Source of the DNA: Methylobacterium sp.
GTDB taxonomy: Bacteria; Pseudomonadota; Alphaproteobacteria; Rhizobiales; Beijerinckiaceae
Length of the DNA: 64,000 nucleotides
NCBI GenBank assembly: GCA_020253445.1
Contig: JADCBP010000004.1
Location: 248,001 to 312,000 of the forward strand
Direction of reading: 5' to 3'
Of this stretch, positions 45,555 through 55,255 are shown in pieces; the stretch's first letter is position 1; every line of letters starts with the position of its first letter. The notes below the pieces were generated by a model. That model saw nothing but the letters and a program-made list of their open reading frames with translations, was not told the origin of the DNA and searched no databases. The position numbers and the translations under genes were made by a program.

Positions 45555-45582
45555 ATTTATGTTGCAGCGCACAAAATGTCAA
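45555..45582 (-). promoter_or_regulatory. Sigma-70 type promoter of the phasin gene
   Basis: On the minus strand TTGACA (45577-45582) and ATAAAT (45555-45560) are 16 bases apart. The expected start is about 60 bases before the phasin ATG. Confidence 0.75.
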
Positions 45583-45604
45583 GCAACTATTTTGCGGCGC
45601 ACAA
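45562..45604. promoter_or_regulatory. Paired 13-bp operator-like boxes in the phasin promoter
   Basis: TTGCAGCGCACAA (45562-45574) and TTGCGGCGCACAA (45592-45604) match at 12 of 13 bases and are spaced 30 bp apart, three helical turns. The first lies between the -35 and -10 elements, so binding there would block RNA polymerase. TGC...GCA half-sites are typical of PhaR-type repressors of phasin genes; assignment to PhaR is inference. Confidence 0.6.
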
Positions 45605-45695
45605 TACGGCTTCCAGGAAACGGCCCCTCGCGATCCCGCTTCCATGATGGCCCGAGCCGAGCCCGGGCCGTCGCAACCCGAAAAGCGCAGCGGCC

Positions 45696-45710
45696 TTAAC
45701 CGGCAGTTAA
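45696..45710 (+). promoter_or_regulatory. Perfect CtrA box ahead of the DD-carboxypeptidase gene
   Basis: TTAA (45696-45699), seven bases, TTAA (45707-45710), followed by CC. This is the full CtrA consensus TTAA-N7-TTAA. It is about 100 bases before the ATG at 45811, where a promoter would be expected. Confidence 0.8.
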
Positions 45711-45810
45711 CCGGAAAGAACGCATTTTGTTTCGTGTTGCGTTGCCGCACCGAACCGGAGCGGCCTGTGCTTGAACCGCCCCTCCCGAAAGGAGGCGCCG
45801 GAGAGTGAGT

Positions 45811-47595
45811 ATGCGTCGAGTAAGCGTTGCGAGCGGGGCGGATTACGCCTCCTTTCGTGTTTGGGGCTTGGCAATTCTCGCCATGCTCCTGACACTGGTT
45901 CTATCGATTCCGCAGGCTGAAGCCTCGCGGCGCAAGCAGCAGAAAGCCGCAACCTATGCACCGCCCTACGCCTCCCTGGTTTTCGACGTGAATACCGGCC
46001 GCACTCTGCAGGCCACCAATCCGGATGCGCCGCGTCATCCCGCCTCGATCACCAAGGTGATGACGCTTTACATGCTGTTCGAGCAGATCGAGCGCGGCCG
46101 TTTCCGTCTGGATTCCGAGCTGCCGGTCTCGCGTTTTGCCGCGAGCCAGAGGCCATCGAAGCTCAGCCTCGCGCCAGGCACCACGATCTCCGTGGAAGAT
46201 GCCATCAAGGCCCTCATCACCAAATCCGCGAATGACGTGGCCGTGGTCGTGGCGGAAGCCATTGGCGGCACCGAGGAGCGCTTCGGTCACATGATGACCG
46301 CCAAGGCGCGATCAATCGGCATGTCCCGTTCCGTTTTCCGCAACGCCTCGGGCCTTCCGAACCCCCAGCAGATCACGACCGCGCGCGACCTCGTCACATT
46401 GGGCCGGGCGATCCATGATCGTTTCCCACGATTCTATCCCTATTTTGGCACGCGTACCTTCGATTTCGACGGCTATGCCTATCGTAATCACAACAAGCTT
46501 CTGGGGCGCGTCGAAGGCGTGGATGGCATCAAGACCGGCTTCACGCGCGCCTCGGGTTTCAACCTGCTGACCTCCGCGAAGGTCGATGGCCGCCACATCC
46601 TCGTCGTGGTGCTCGGCGGCCGTTCGGGCCGCCAGCGCGACGCTCTGGTCGCTTCTCTGGTCGAGGGGCACATGCCGCGCGCCGTTGCCGGTCGTCGCAC
46701 GCCCCGCGCCGTGGAAGTCGCGGCCGCAGCCAATGATGACGAAGGTGACGAAACCGGCACGAAGCCCTCGCCCCGCTTGCCCGCCCAGGTGGTGGCCGCG
46801 CCGGTTCCTGCCCCGCAGCCTCCGGTGACCGCTCCCGCTCCAGTCTCGGGGGAGGCCCTGCCGCTCCCGCCGCCCCGTCCGCGCGCTGCCGTGATCGGCG
46901 ACGTCGCCGATCAGGGCCTCACCCGCTCGCGCGGCCTTGCGATTTCCGGCGGCACGCCGCCCGCGGGGGGTGCCACGACGCCGCTCGCGCTCGTGGGCAC
47001 GACGCCGCGCTCGCAGGCCCTGCAGGCGATCAGCAATGCCGATCCGCTGCCGCCTCCGCGCGAGAATCGCATCGTGCCGCCGGGCAATGTGCAATTCACG
47101 AATGCCCTGCCAGCCAAGATGCCGCAGGCTGACGGTGGCCAGCCGCTGCCACGCAAGGTGGAAGAGCGGGCACCGTCCCCCTTCCCGGCCACGTCTCCCT
47201 CCGGCCCGGTGGCGTCTCCCGTCATCCCGCCGACCCCGGTGGCTGCGGCTCCCGCGCAGCGCGTCGCCGCCGCGCAGGCGCAGCCCCAGCCCCAGCCGGA
47301 GGTAGCGCCGCAACCCGCGGCCCGTGCCGCAGCGGTGCCCGCTCCCGCCCGGACAGGCTGGGTGATCCAGCTGGCCGCAGCCGAGAGCGAGGCCAAGGCC
47401 CGGACCCTGCTCGACAATGCCCGCGAAAGGAACGGCCGGCTGCTGCGAAGCGCCGAAGCCTTCACCGAAGCGGTGAGCAAGGGCGGGACAGTTCTCTACC
47501 GCGCGCGCTTCGCCGGCTTCGAGGCCGATGAAGCGCAGGAAGCCTGCAAGGTGCTGAAGCGCACCGGGTTCAATTGTTTCGCCCAGCGACCCTGA
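45811..47595 (+). CDS. D-alanyl-D-alanine carboxypeptidase with C-terminal SPOR domain
   Basis: A 594-residue penicillin-binding protein of the S11 family. Signal anchor near the start (about 18-38), then SxxK as SITKVMT, SAN as KSANDVAVVVAEA, and KTGFTRASGF. A long Ala/Pro-rich linker (about 295-510) leads to a SPOR domain (RTGWVIQLAAAES to CFAQRP), which binds denuded septal murein. The gene trims pentapeptides and likely acts at the division site. ATG at 45811 has GGAG seven bases upstream and is preferred to GTG at 45805. A CtrA box lies upstream. Confidence 0.95.
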   Translation: MRRVSVASGADYASFRVWGLAILAMLLTLVLSIPQAEASRRKQQKAATYAPPYASLVFDVNTGRTLQATNPDAPRHPASITKVMTLYMLFEQIERGRFRLDSELPVSRFAASQRPSKLSLAPGTTISVEDAIKALITKSANDVAVVVAEAIGGTEERFGHMMTAKARSIGMSRSVFRNASGLPNPQQITTARDLVTLGRAIHDRFPRFYPYFGTRTFDFDGYAYRNHNKLLGRVEGVDGIKTGFTRASGFNLLTSAKVDGRHILVVVLGGRSGRQRDALVASLVEGHMPRAVAGRRTPRAVEVAAAANDDEGDETGTKPSPRLPAQVVAAPVPAPQPPVTAPAPVSGEALPLPPPRPRAAVIGDVADQGLTRSRGLAISGGTPPAGGATTPLALVGTTPRSQALQAISNADPLPPPRENRIVPPGNVQFTNALPAKMPQADGGQPLPRKVEERAPSPFPATSPSGPVASPVIPPTPVAAAPAQRVAAAQAQPQPQPEVAPQPAARAAAVPAPARTGWVIQLAAAESEAKARTLLDNARERNGRLLRSAEAFTEAVSKGGTVLYRARFAGFEADEAQEACKVLKRTGFNCFAQRP

Positions 47596-47684
47596 TTCCT
47601 GGAGCCACCATGATGGACGCCGTGGATCCCACCAGCCTCTCGGGCCTCTGGACTGGCCTCGACCACCCGCTCGATCGGCGCGGC

Positions 47685-48386
47685 CTAGCGGCGAGCGGCG
47701 AGCGCGACATCCTTCGCCCGGTTCACGAGCGCCGCGAGGGCCGTGGGGCCGCCCCTGTCGGGGTGCAGCCGCGCGATCAGCGCCCGGTGCGCGGCGCGGA
47801 TGGCCTCCTCACCCGCGCCCGGTTCCAGCCCAAGGATCTGATAAGCCTCGTCTTCGCGCATTTCGGCGGAGGCCGCGCGCGGATCTCCGGCCCCCGCCTG
47901 CGCATCGATCTGCACGTGCTCACGCCAACCGGGTGCGCGGCGGTCGAGATCATTCAGAAGCAGCGCAAGCCCTGAGGGATCGAGCTGCGCGAGATCCTGC
48001 GCAAGCATCACGAGATCCTTGTCGGCGATCTGGTCGACGCGCTTGCCTGCGAAACGACCGGCGAGCACCTGCGCCTCGATCTCGTTCGAGACGAGATCGA
48101 TGGTCACAAGCAGCGCGATGGTTCGGATCTGTGATTTCCGCGCGTTTCCGATGGGATCGAACATCTTCGGCAGCTTAAAGCCGAGCAGCCAGGCCGAGAG
48201 CGAAACCAGCACGATGGCGAAATCCCAGCGTCCCTTCATGCCGAGCGCGATTCCCACCGCGCCCGCGCCGAGGCCGGCGACCTTGCGCATGAAGGGCGAA
48301 AGGCTCTCGCCCGCCTTGCGGCCAGGGCCGAGGGCGAACCACCAGACGATCGCACCGAAAACCAGCGTGGACACGATGTAGGTCAA
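47685..48386 (-). CDS. Membrane-anchored DnaJ-domain protein
   Basis: A 233-residue protein from TTG at 48386 (GGAG seven bases upstream). Helices near 3-20, 35-50 and 55-70 anchor it in the membrane. A soluble middle part follows, then a short C-terminal J-domain (EDEAYQILGLEPGAGEEAIRAAHRALIARLHPDRGG) with the HPD tripeptide needed to stimulate DnaK. This layout is common in Alphaproteobacteria for uncharacterised J proteins. It may recruit DnaK to the membrane. It converges on the DD-carboxypeptidase gene. Confidence 0.88.
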   Translation of the reverse strand: MTYIVSTLVFGAIVWWFALGPGRKAGESLSPFMRKVAGLGAGAVGIALGMKGRWDFAIVLVSLSAWLLGFKLPKMFDPIGNARKSQIRTIALLVTIDLVSNEIEAQVLAGRFAGKRVDQIADKDLVMLAQDLAQLDPSGLALLLNDLDRRAPGWREHVQIDAQAGAGDPRAASAEMREDEAYQILGLEPGAGEEAIRAAHRALIARLHPDRGGPTALAALVNRAKDVALAARR

Positions 48387-48424
48387 GGGTTCTCTCCGCG
48401 CGCTCGTCCTTGCCTCAAGCGCTA

Positions 48425-48862
48425 TCAGAGCAGGCCCAGCGCGCGCAATTCCCGCTGCAGCGATTCCGGCATTTCCGCGAGATCCGCCCCCTGCTGCGAG
48501 AGATCGGGCGGCGCGTCCTTCTCCGTCAGGTAGCGCCAGCCCTGGAAGGGCCGCACGGGGCGCGAGCGCACGGGGATCACCACCGGCTCCAGCACGAGAT
48601 GGCAGCGCTGGATGCCATCCGTATCCGTGAAGGGCTCGATCGCCTCGATGCGCTGGCGGACCGAGAGAAAACCCTTGATGACCCAGTAGAGCGAGCCGCC
48701 ATCAAGGATCTCGTCCATCCGCTTCGGCGTCATCCGCGTGGTGTGGAACTGCCGGTAGGGCCGCTTCAGCCGCTGATGCAGCAGGCGGTTCTCCTCGATC
48801 CAGCTTTCGAGATCGGCGATGGATTCACAACCGACGCAGAGTTTCAGGAGGTGCAGCGCCAC
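48425..48862 (-). CDS. DUF1489 family protein
   Basis: A 145-residue protein that starts with GTG three bases after the mccA stop, so it is coupled to mccA. It has the family-like WIEENRLLHQRLKRP and GGSLYWVIKGFLSVRQ segments and a conserved GIQRCHLVLEP. DUF1489 is widespread in Alphaproteobacteria; no function is known. Its place at the end of the methylcrotonyl-CoA carboxylase transcript may be incidental. Confidence 0.85.
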   Translation of the reverse strand: MALHLLKLCVGCESIADLESWIEENRLLHQRLKRPYRQFHTTRMTPKRMDEILDGGSLYWVIKGFLSVRQRIEAIEPFTDTDGIQRCHLVLEPVVIPVRSRPVRPFQGWRYLTEKDAPPDLSQQGADLAEMPESLQRELRALGLL

Positions 48863-48865
48863 GAA

Positions 48866-50821
48866 TCACGCCTCTGCGACGGAAAGGATGCGTGCGCCCT
48901 GCCCCATCTGCGCCCCGGCTTCAAAGGCGATGCCCTCGATGCGGCCCGCGCGCGGCGCAAGCACGGGGTGCTCCATCTTCATGGCCTCGACAATGGCGAC
49001 GCGCTGGCCCTTCTCGACCCTCTCGCCCTCGACCACGAACAGCGCCACGAGCTTGCCATGCATCGGCGATTTCACATTGCCGCCGGCATCGCCGCCTGAA
49101 TCGTCGAAGGTGACATCGAGCGCATCGACCCTGCGCATTTCGGTCTGCAGGCCATCGACAAGGATGAAATTGGTGTCGCCGGTCTCCACCAGCGTGAAGT
49201 TCCGATGGCCCGTCTTCGGGATGTCGATCGCCGCTTCGGCGGCAGCATCGAGCCGCACATCGCGCGTTTCGCCCTCCACGAGCACGCGCAAGCTCGCCTC
49301 GCGGCCGGGATGGAGCGAAAAGCCATCCGAGTTGCTCCACGGATCGGACGGCCAGCCGGAACGCGCCGTCGCGACCGCCTCCAGCCGCTCCTTCTCGCGG
49401 GCGGCGAAAGCCAGCGCGCCGACCGCGAGGGCTTCCGGGTCGATCTCCGGCGTGAGAATGCCAAGTGCCGCGAGGTTTCGGTCAATCAGCCCCGTATCGA
49501 GCTTCGCGGCGCGGAAGTCCGGATGGTCGATCAGGGCCTTGAGGAAGCGCGTGTTGGTCTTGGGGCCAGCGACGACGGTGCTTTCCAGGGCAAGGCCGAG
49601 GCGGTCCAAAGCCGTCTCACGATCCGGCCCATGGGCGATGATCTTGGCGATCATCGGATCATAGAAGGGCGTCACTTCGCCGCCTTCGGTCACGCCTGAA
49701 TCGATGCGCAATCCCTCACCCGAAGGCAGGCGCAGCGCATGCAGCTTGCCGGTGGAGGGCAGGAAGCCGCGCTCGGGCTCCTCGGCATAGAGCCGCGCTT
49801 CCACGGCGTGGCCGTGGATCATCAACTCATCCTGCCTCACCGGCAGCCTTTGGCCCGCGGCGACACGCAATTGCAGTTCCACGAGATCGAAGCCGGTGAT
49901 CATCTCGGTCACCGGATGCTCGACTTGCAGGCGCGTGTTCATCTCCATGAAATAGAAGCCATCCGCGCGAAGCCCCTGCGAGCCATCCGCGATGAACTCG
50001 ATCGTGCCGGCGCCGTAATAGCCGACGGCCTTCGCGGCCTCGACCGCCGCCTTCCCGAAGGCCGCGCGCACTTCCCGACTCATGCCCGGTGCCGGCGCTT
50101 CCTCGATCACCTTCTGGTGGCGGCGCTGCATCGAGCAATCGCGCTCGAAGAAATGGATCACGTGGCCATGCTGGTCGCCGAAGACCTGAACCTCCACGTG
50201 GCGCGGCGCGGTGACATATTTCTCGACCAGCACGCGCGCATCCCCAAAGGCATTGGTGGCCTCACGCTGGGCGGAAGCCAGGGCCTCCTCGAAATCGACA
50301 TGGCGATCGACGCGCCGCATGCCCTTGCCGCCACCGCCCGCGACCGCCTTGATGAGCACGGGATAGCCGATCTGATCGGCCCTCTCCTTCAGGAAGGCCG
50401 CGTCCTGTATCTCGCCGTGATAACCGGGCACCACCGGCACGCCGGCTTTTTCGACCAGGGACTTCGCGGCATCCTTCAGGCCCATGGCACGGATGGCGGA
50501 GGCCGGCGGGCCCACGAAAGCGATGCCAGCGGCCGCGCAGGCCTCGGCGAATTCGGCGTTTTCCGACAGGAACCCGTAGCCGGGGTGAATGCATTCCGCG
50601 CCGGCCTGCTTCGCAACCTCGAGAATGCGTGTCGCCACGAGATAGCTCTCGCGCGCCGGGGCCGGGCCGATGCGATGCGCCTCATCCGCAAAAGCCACGA
50701 AGGGTGCCTTCGCATCCGCATCCGAATGCACCGCGATGACGCGCAAACCCATGCGCCGCGCCGTGCGCGCGACGCGCAGGGCGATCTCGCCGCGATTGGC
50801 AATCAGAACCGAACGGAACAT
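48866..50821 (-). CDS. mccA: 3-Methylcrotonyl-CoA carboxylase alpha subunit (biotin carboxylase + BCCP)
   Basis: A 651-residue biotin-dependent carboxylase. The biotin carboxylase part begins FRSVLIANRGEIALRVARTA and has the ATP-grasp loop KAVAGGGGKGMR, EMNTRLQVEHPVTE and the Arg of AEARLYAEEP. The biotin domain near the C-terminus has EAMKMEHPV with the biotinylated Lys. ATG at 50821 is the start; the frame extends upstream unconserved. Choice of methylcrotonyl over acetyl or propionyl rests on the nearby beta subunit (53.4-55.0 kb) and isovaleryl-CoA dehydrogenase. A TGGTATACCA palindrome lies 68 bases upstream. Confidence 0.93.
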   Translation of the reverse strand: MFRSVLIANRGEIALRVARTARRMGLRVIAVHSDADAKAPFVAFADEAHRIGPAPARESYLVATRILEVAKQAGAECIHPGYGFLSENAEFAEACAAAGIAFVGPPASAIRAMGLKDAAKSLVEKAGVPVVPGYHGEIQDAAFLKERADQIGYPVLIKAVAGGGGKGMRRVDRHVDFEEALASAQREATNAFGDARVLVEKYVTAPRHVEVQVFGDQHGHVIHFFERDCSMQRRHQKVIEEAPAPGMSREVRAAFGKAAVEAAKAVGYYGAGTIEFIADGSQGLRADGFYFMEMNTRLQVEHPVTEMITGFDLVELQLRVAAGQRLPVRQDELMIHGHAVEARLYAEEPERGFLPSTGKLHALRLPSGEGLRIDSGVTEGGEVTPFYDPMIAKIIAHGPDRETALDRLGLALESTVVAGPKTNTRFLKALIDHPDFRAAKLDTGLIDRNLAALGILTPEIDPEALAVGALAFAAREKERLEAVATARSGWPSDPWSNSDGFSLHPGREASLRVLVEGETRDVRLDAAAEAAIDIPKTGHRNFTLVETGDTNFILVDGLQTEMRRVDALDVTFDDSGGDAGGNVKSPMHGKLVALFVVEGERVEKGQRVAIVEAMKMEHPVLAPRAGRIEGIAFEAGAQMGQGARILSVAEA

Positions 50822-50847
50822 CGTTGTCACTCCCGCCGCGCGGCCCT

Positions 50848-51483
50848 TCACGGGCTCGAGGCCCGGCTCTCCTCGCTGTCTTCCCGTTTGGTATACCAGC
50901 GAAGTTTCGTCAAGATGGCATAGACCGCCTGGAACGAGAGGCCAATCGCCAGCAGGTCCAGGGCGATCTCCGCTCCCTGGCTGTTGCGGGTGCGGGCGAA
51001 CAGGCTTGTCGCCGCAAAACACAGGGTGATGATGATGGAATTGCGGCTCGAAAGCCAGGTTGCGGCCACCAGCGCGTTATCGGATTTCCGGAAGCGCCAC
51101 ATCACCCCGAGCAGCAGCAGCGCGATTGATACCATGGTAAAGCTCGACCAGCCCGCGACCCAGAATTCCGGCCGGCGCCCGGTCATGATCTTGTCCCAGA
51201 GGTCGTAAGCCGTGTGGCATCCCGCCACGAACATCACGCCGGCGATCGCGAGCGCGGCGAGGTTCTCGGCGCGCAGGCTCCGCCCGAAACAGGCGAGCGC
51301 GACGCCCCAGAGCACGACATCATAGCTCCAGTCGAACCCGTCCTTCATCAGGAACCGGTTACCGATGGCCCAGGCATAGACGATCTGCGGCACGGCGATC
51401 ATCAGGATGGCGCCGATGATGATCTTCACCGCGCGGGAATAGGCGCGGTGCTCATCATCAGGATGGAGCGCCGCGCCTTTCAT
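50848..51483 (-). CDS. CDF-like cation transporter membrane domain, degenerate
   Basis: A 211-residue protein with six hydrophobic helices, the size of the membrane part of a cation diffusion facilitator. DGFDWSYDVVLWGVAL and DNALVAATWLSSRNSIIITL fall where CDF proteins have metal-binding HxxxD and DxxxD motifs; one site keeps Asp residues but the histidine is missing, and the C-terminal cytoplasmic domain is absent. It lies 26 bases ahead of mccA. The function may not be metal efflux. Its last codons (WYTKRE) hold the TGGTATACCA box of mccA. Confidence 0.6.
   Translation of the reverse strand: MKGAALHPDDEHRAYSRAVKIIIGAILMIAVPQIVYAWAIGNRFLMKDGFDWSYDVVLWGVALACFGRSLRAENLAALAIAGVMFVAGCHTAYDLWDKIMTGRRPEFWVAGWSSFTMVSIALLLLGVMWRFRKSDNALVAATWLSSRNSIIITLCFAATSLFARTRNSQGAEIALDLLAIGLSFQAVYAILTKLRWYTKREDSEESRASSP
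50889..50898. promoter_or_regulatory. TGGTATACCA palindrome ahead of mccA
   Basis: Perfect 10-bp palindrome, 68 bases before the mccA ATG and inside the coding end of the CDF-like gene. The identical palindrome is present ahead of mccB. TGGTnnnACCA-type sites are used by GntR/FadR-family repressors, which often control acyl-CoA pathways. Confidence 0.6.
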
Positions 51484-51487
51484 CGGC

Positions 51488-51838
51488 TCACTTCGCCGCG
51501 ACCACCATGATCTCGACCTTGTAATCCGGCGTCGCGAGCGAGGCCTCGACAGTGGCCCGAGCCGGGGTATTGCCGGGGCTCACCCAGGCATCCCACACCG
51601 CGTTCATCTGGCCGAAGGTCGCGATGTCGCTGAGCCAGATATTCGCGCGCAGCAGCTTCGATTTATCGGTTCCGGCGAGCGCCAGCAGACGATCGATCTC
51701 GGCGAGGATCTGCCTGGTCTGGCCGGTCACGTCCTGGCTGTTGTCGTCGGCGACGATGCCGGCGAGATAAACCGTGTCGCCATGCACGACGGCTTTCGAC
51801 ATGCGCGGGCCGGCTTCGATGCGGGTGATGGTGGCCAT
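51488..51838 (-). CDS. RidA-family enamine/imine deaminase
   Basis: A 116-residue protein with the RidA core GDTVYLAGIVADDN, ANIWLSDIATFGQMN and PARATVEASLATPDYKVEI. The last holds the conserved Arg of the PARxxV motif, needed for deamination of reactive enamines such as 2-aminoacrylate. Its stop is four bases before the CDF-like gene start, so it is in that transcript. It may act on intermediates of amino-acid breakdown, but nothing proves this. Confidence 0.9.
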   Translation of the reverse strand: MATITRIEAGPRMSKAVVHGDTVYLAGIVADDNSQDVTGQTRQILAEIDRLLALAGTDKSKLLRANIWLSDIATFGQMNAVWDAWVSPGNTPARATVEASLATPDYKVEIMVVAAK

Positions 51839-51945
51839 GGGACTTTTTTCCTTTGTGGCGGGTGAGAAACGGTTGCCCCGGCATAGCGGAGGAGCGCCAA
51901 CGTTTCGAGAGGGAATTCGGGCCGCTTCCCGGTGAAAAACGCCGA

Positions 51946-52698
51946 TCAGCCCCGGCCCACGAAGGGCATCTTGGTGGCCATCACGTTCATGGTGAGAACA
52001 TTGGCTTCGAGCGGCAGGCTCGCCATGTGCAGAACGGCATTCGCCACATGCTGCACATCCATGGTCGGCTCGATGCCGATCGAGCCATTGGCCTGCAGCA
52101 CGCCCCTGGTCATGGGCATGGCCATTTCGGTCAGCGCATTGCCGATATCGATCTGCCCCACGGCGATGTCGTGCTTGCGGCCATCGAGCGCGCCGGTCTT
52201 CGTCAGGCCCAGAACCGCGTGCTTGGTAGAGGTGTAGGCCGCCGAACAGGGCCGCGGCGTGTAGCTCGAGACCGATCCGTTGTTGATGATGCGACCACCT
52301 CGCGGATTCTGCGCCTTCATCACGCGGAAGGCCGCGCGCATGCAGAAGAACACGCCCGAGAGGTTCGTATCCACCACCGCCTTCCAGCGTTCGATGGGCA
52401 GTTCATCCCATTCCATGGGCGGCGCGCCGATGCCCGCATTGTTGAACACCACATCGACCCGGCCCCAGGCCTTCACCGTGGCATCGAACAGGGAATCGAC
52501 CTGTTCATGGTCGGTCACGTCGGCGGGAAGGATGAGCACGTTGTCCGCCGGGAAACCCTCGGCGGTGGCGGCAAGCGTATCGACCTTGCGGCCGACGAGC
52601 GCCACCCGGTAGCCGTCCTTCAGGAAGGCCTGCGCCACCGCGCGCCCCACGCCAGACCCCGCCCCGGTGATGATGGCGATCTTCCCCGTGCCGCTCAT
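51946..52698 (-). CDS. Short-chain dehydrogenase/reductase
   Basis: A 250-residue SDR with the cofactor motif TGAGSGVG at the start, NNAG near the middle, and the catalytic Ser plus YTSTK (YxxxK). It probably uses NAD(P)(H) and acts on an alcohol or ketone substrate in the cytoplasm. It lies 107 bases upstream of ridA on the same strand. Substrate cannot be told. The C-terminus [12 protein letters not shown] is short, as in many fatty acid/hydroxyacid-type members. Confidence 0.92.
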   Translation of the reverse strand: MSGTGKIAIITGAGSGVGRAVAQAFLKDGYRVALVGRKVDTLAATAEGFPADNVLILPADVTDHEQVDSLFDATVKAWGRVDVVFNNAGIGAPPMEWDELPIERWKAVVDTNLSGVFFCMRAAFRVMKAQNPRGGRIINNGSVSSYTPRPCSAAYTSTKHAVLGLTKTGALDGRKHDIAVGQIDIGNALTEMAMPMTRGVLQANGSIGIEPTMDVQHVANAVLHMASLPLEANVLTMNVMATKMPFVGRG

Positions 52699-52761
52699 GG
52701 CCCTGCTCCGCTTGTTGTGGTTGCCCGAGGTTTAGGGCGGAACGGGCGCGAGGGGAATGGG

Positions 52762-53046
52762 CTAGAAGCTTTCCGGCCAATCGCGCGCGGCGTGAACAAT
52801 GGCGAGGATTTCGACCCGGCCCTCATGCACGCGGTAGGGCACGAGATAATTCGAACCGGGCACAACCAGTTCGCGCGTTTCGGCCACCCGGCCGGGGCGG
52901 CCAGCCATCGGAAAATCGACCAGACCCTCGATCACGGAGCGAAGCCTGTCACGCAAGGCGATGGCCGCGTCGGGGTGATGCTCGGACACGTAATCGGCGA
53001 TCTCGACCAGATCGGCGACGGCTTGCGCGGTCCAGACAAGCTTCAT
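52762..53046 (-). CDS. parE: ParE/RelE-superfamily toxin
   Basis: A 94-residue basic protein with the ParE/RelE fold: IADYVSEHHPDAAIALRDRL, then FPMAGRPGRVAETRELVVPGSNYLVPYRV, then HAARDWPES near the end. Its start overlaps the antitoxin stop by four bases. ParE toxins poison gyrase, RelE-like ones cut mRNA; the PGSNYLVPYRV pattern is closer to ParE. It is between the SDR gene and mccB on the minus strand. Confidence 0.9.
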   Translation of the reverse strand: MKLVWTAQAVADLVEIADYVSEHHPDAAIALRDRLRSVIEGLVDFPMAGRPGRVAETRELVVPGSNYLVPYRVHEGRVEILAIVHAARDWPESF

Positions 53047-53297
53047 TCAGCGGCCCGGGCCTTTGCCCTGAACCGGGCAAAAGCGGCTTCCACCTGTTCC
53101 GAAGAAGCAAATTCTCCGCGATCCGCCTGAGCAATGCCCTGCTCGATCTTTTCGATCTGCCAGGCCTGCTCGGCGAGATAGCGCTCGATCGCGCGGTTCA
53201 CGATCCAGTTGCGCGAGCGGTCCATGCTCGCGGCGAGCTTGTCCAACGCCTCGAGTTTGGCCTTGTCGTCAAAACGAACAGAGAGGGTTGCAGACAT
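53043..53297 (-). CDS. parD: Ribbon-helix-helix antitoxin (ParD/CopG type)
   Basis: An 84-residue protein with an N-terminal ribbon-helix-helix (MSATLSVRFDDKAKLEALDK to SRNWIVNRAIERYLAE) for DNA binding and operon autoregulation. A charged C-terminal helix would bind the toxin. It is the first gene of the pair, coupled to parE by an ATGA overlap. Some members are chromosomal stabilisers; no plasmid genes are near. Confidence 0.9.
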   Translation of the reverse strand: MSATLSVRFDDKAKLEALDKLAASMDRSRNWIVNRAIERYLAEQAWQIEKIEQGIAQADRGEFASSEQVEAAFARFRAKARAAE

Positions 53298-53361
53298 GGC
53301 TCATTCTCCAGTGATCGCATATGAGCGCAATGTAATACTTTGCGGGCTCGTCGCAACCCCC

Positions 53362-54969
<1,608 letters not shown>

Positions 54970-54999
54970 CGAAATCCTCGGGAAGGGTGGGCGCCGAAG

Positions 55000-55009
55000 T
55001 GGTATACCA
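55000..55009. promoter_or_regulatory. TGGTATACCA palindrome ahead of mccB
   Basis: Perfect 10-bp palindrome 31 bases before the mccB ATG. It sits in a larger near-palindrome (GAAGT at 54996, then the core, then AACTTC to 55014). The identical core is ahead of mccA. Confidence 0.7.
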
Positions 55010-55059
55010 ACTTCCGGTTCCCTTATTCAACGTTCCCGAGCGCAATTCAATGGCGAGTT

Positions 55060-55251
55060 TCAGCGGGTCGAACGGAGTTTGTCGATGTTGTCGACATCGT
55101 CCATCTTCCAGGGCTCCGCGATTGCGGCCTGATACCATTTCTGGAAGGCCGGCAGGTGGTAGATCGCATCGACATAATCCTGCGCCATGCGGTCCACCGG
55201 GACCTCGTAAGTGCGGATCCGGGTGCAGAGCGCGGCGGAACAGTCGCGTTG
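55060..55251 (-). pseudogene. C-terminal remnant of a glutathione S-transferase
   Basis: About 63 codons, open to a TGA at 55060. The C-terminal wording CTRIRTYEVPVDRM, YVDAIYHLPAFQKWYQAA and IAEPWKMDD is that of the GST C-terminal helical domain. The thioredoxin-fold half and all glutathione-binding residues are gone; upstream in that frame is the end of the rhodanese gene. So it is a 5'-truncated fossil left of mccB. It probably makes no protein. Confidence 0.6.
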
Positions 55252-55255
55252 GTCT

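Larger units (their letters stand above)
45486..45810. other. 325-bp divergent promoter region, phasin / DD-carboxypeptidase
   Basis: The region carries no gene. The left half holds the phasin promoter and its paired boxes; the right half holds a perfect CtrA-type box and the leader of the DD-carboxypeptidase gene. Confidence 0.8.
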
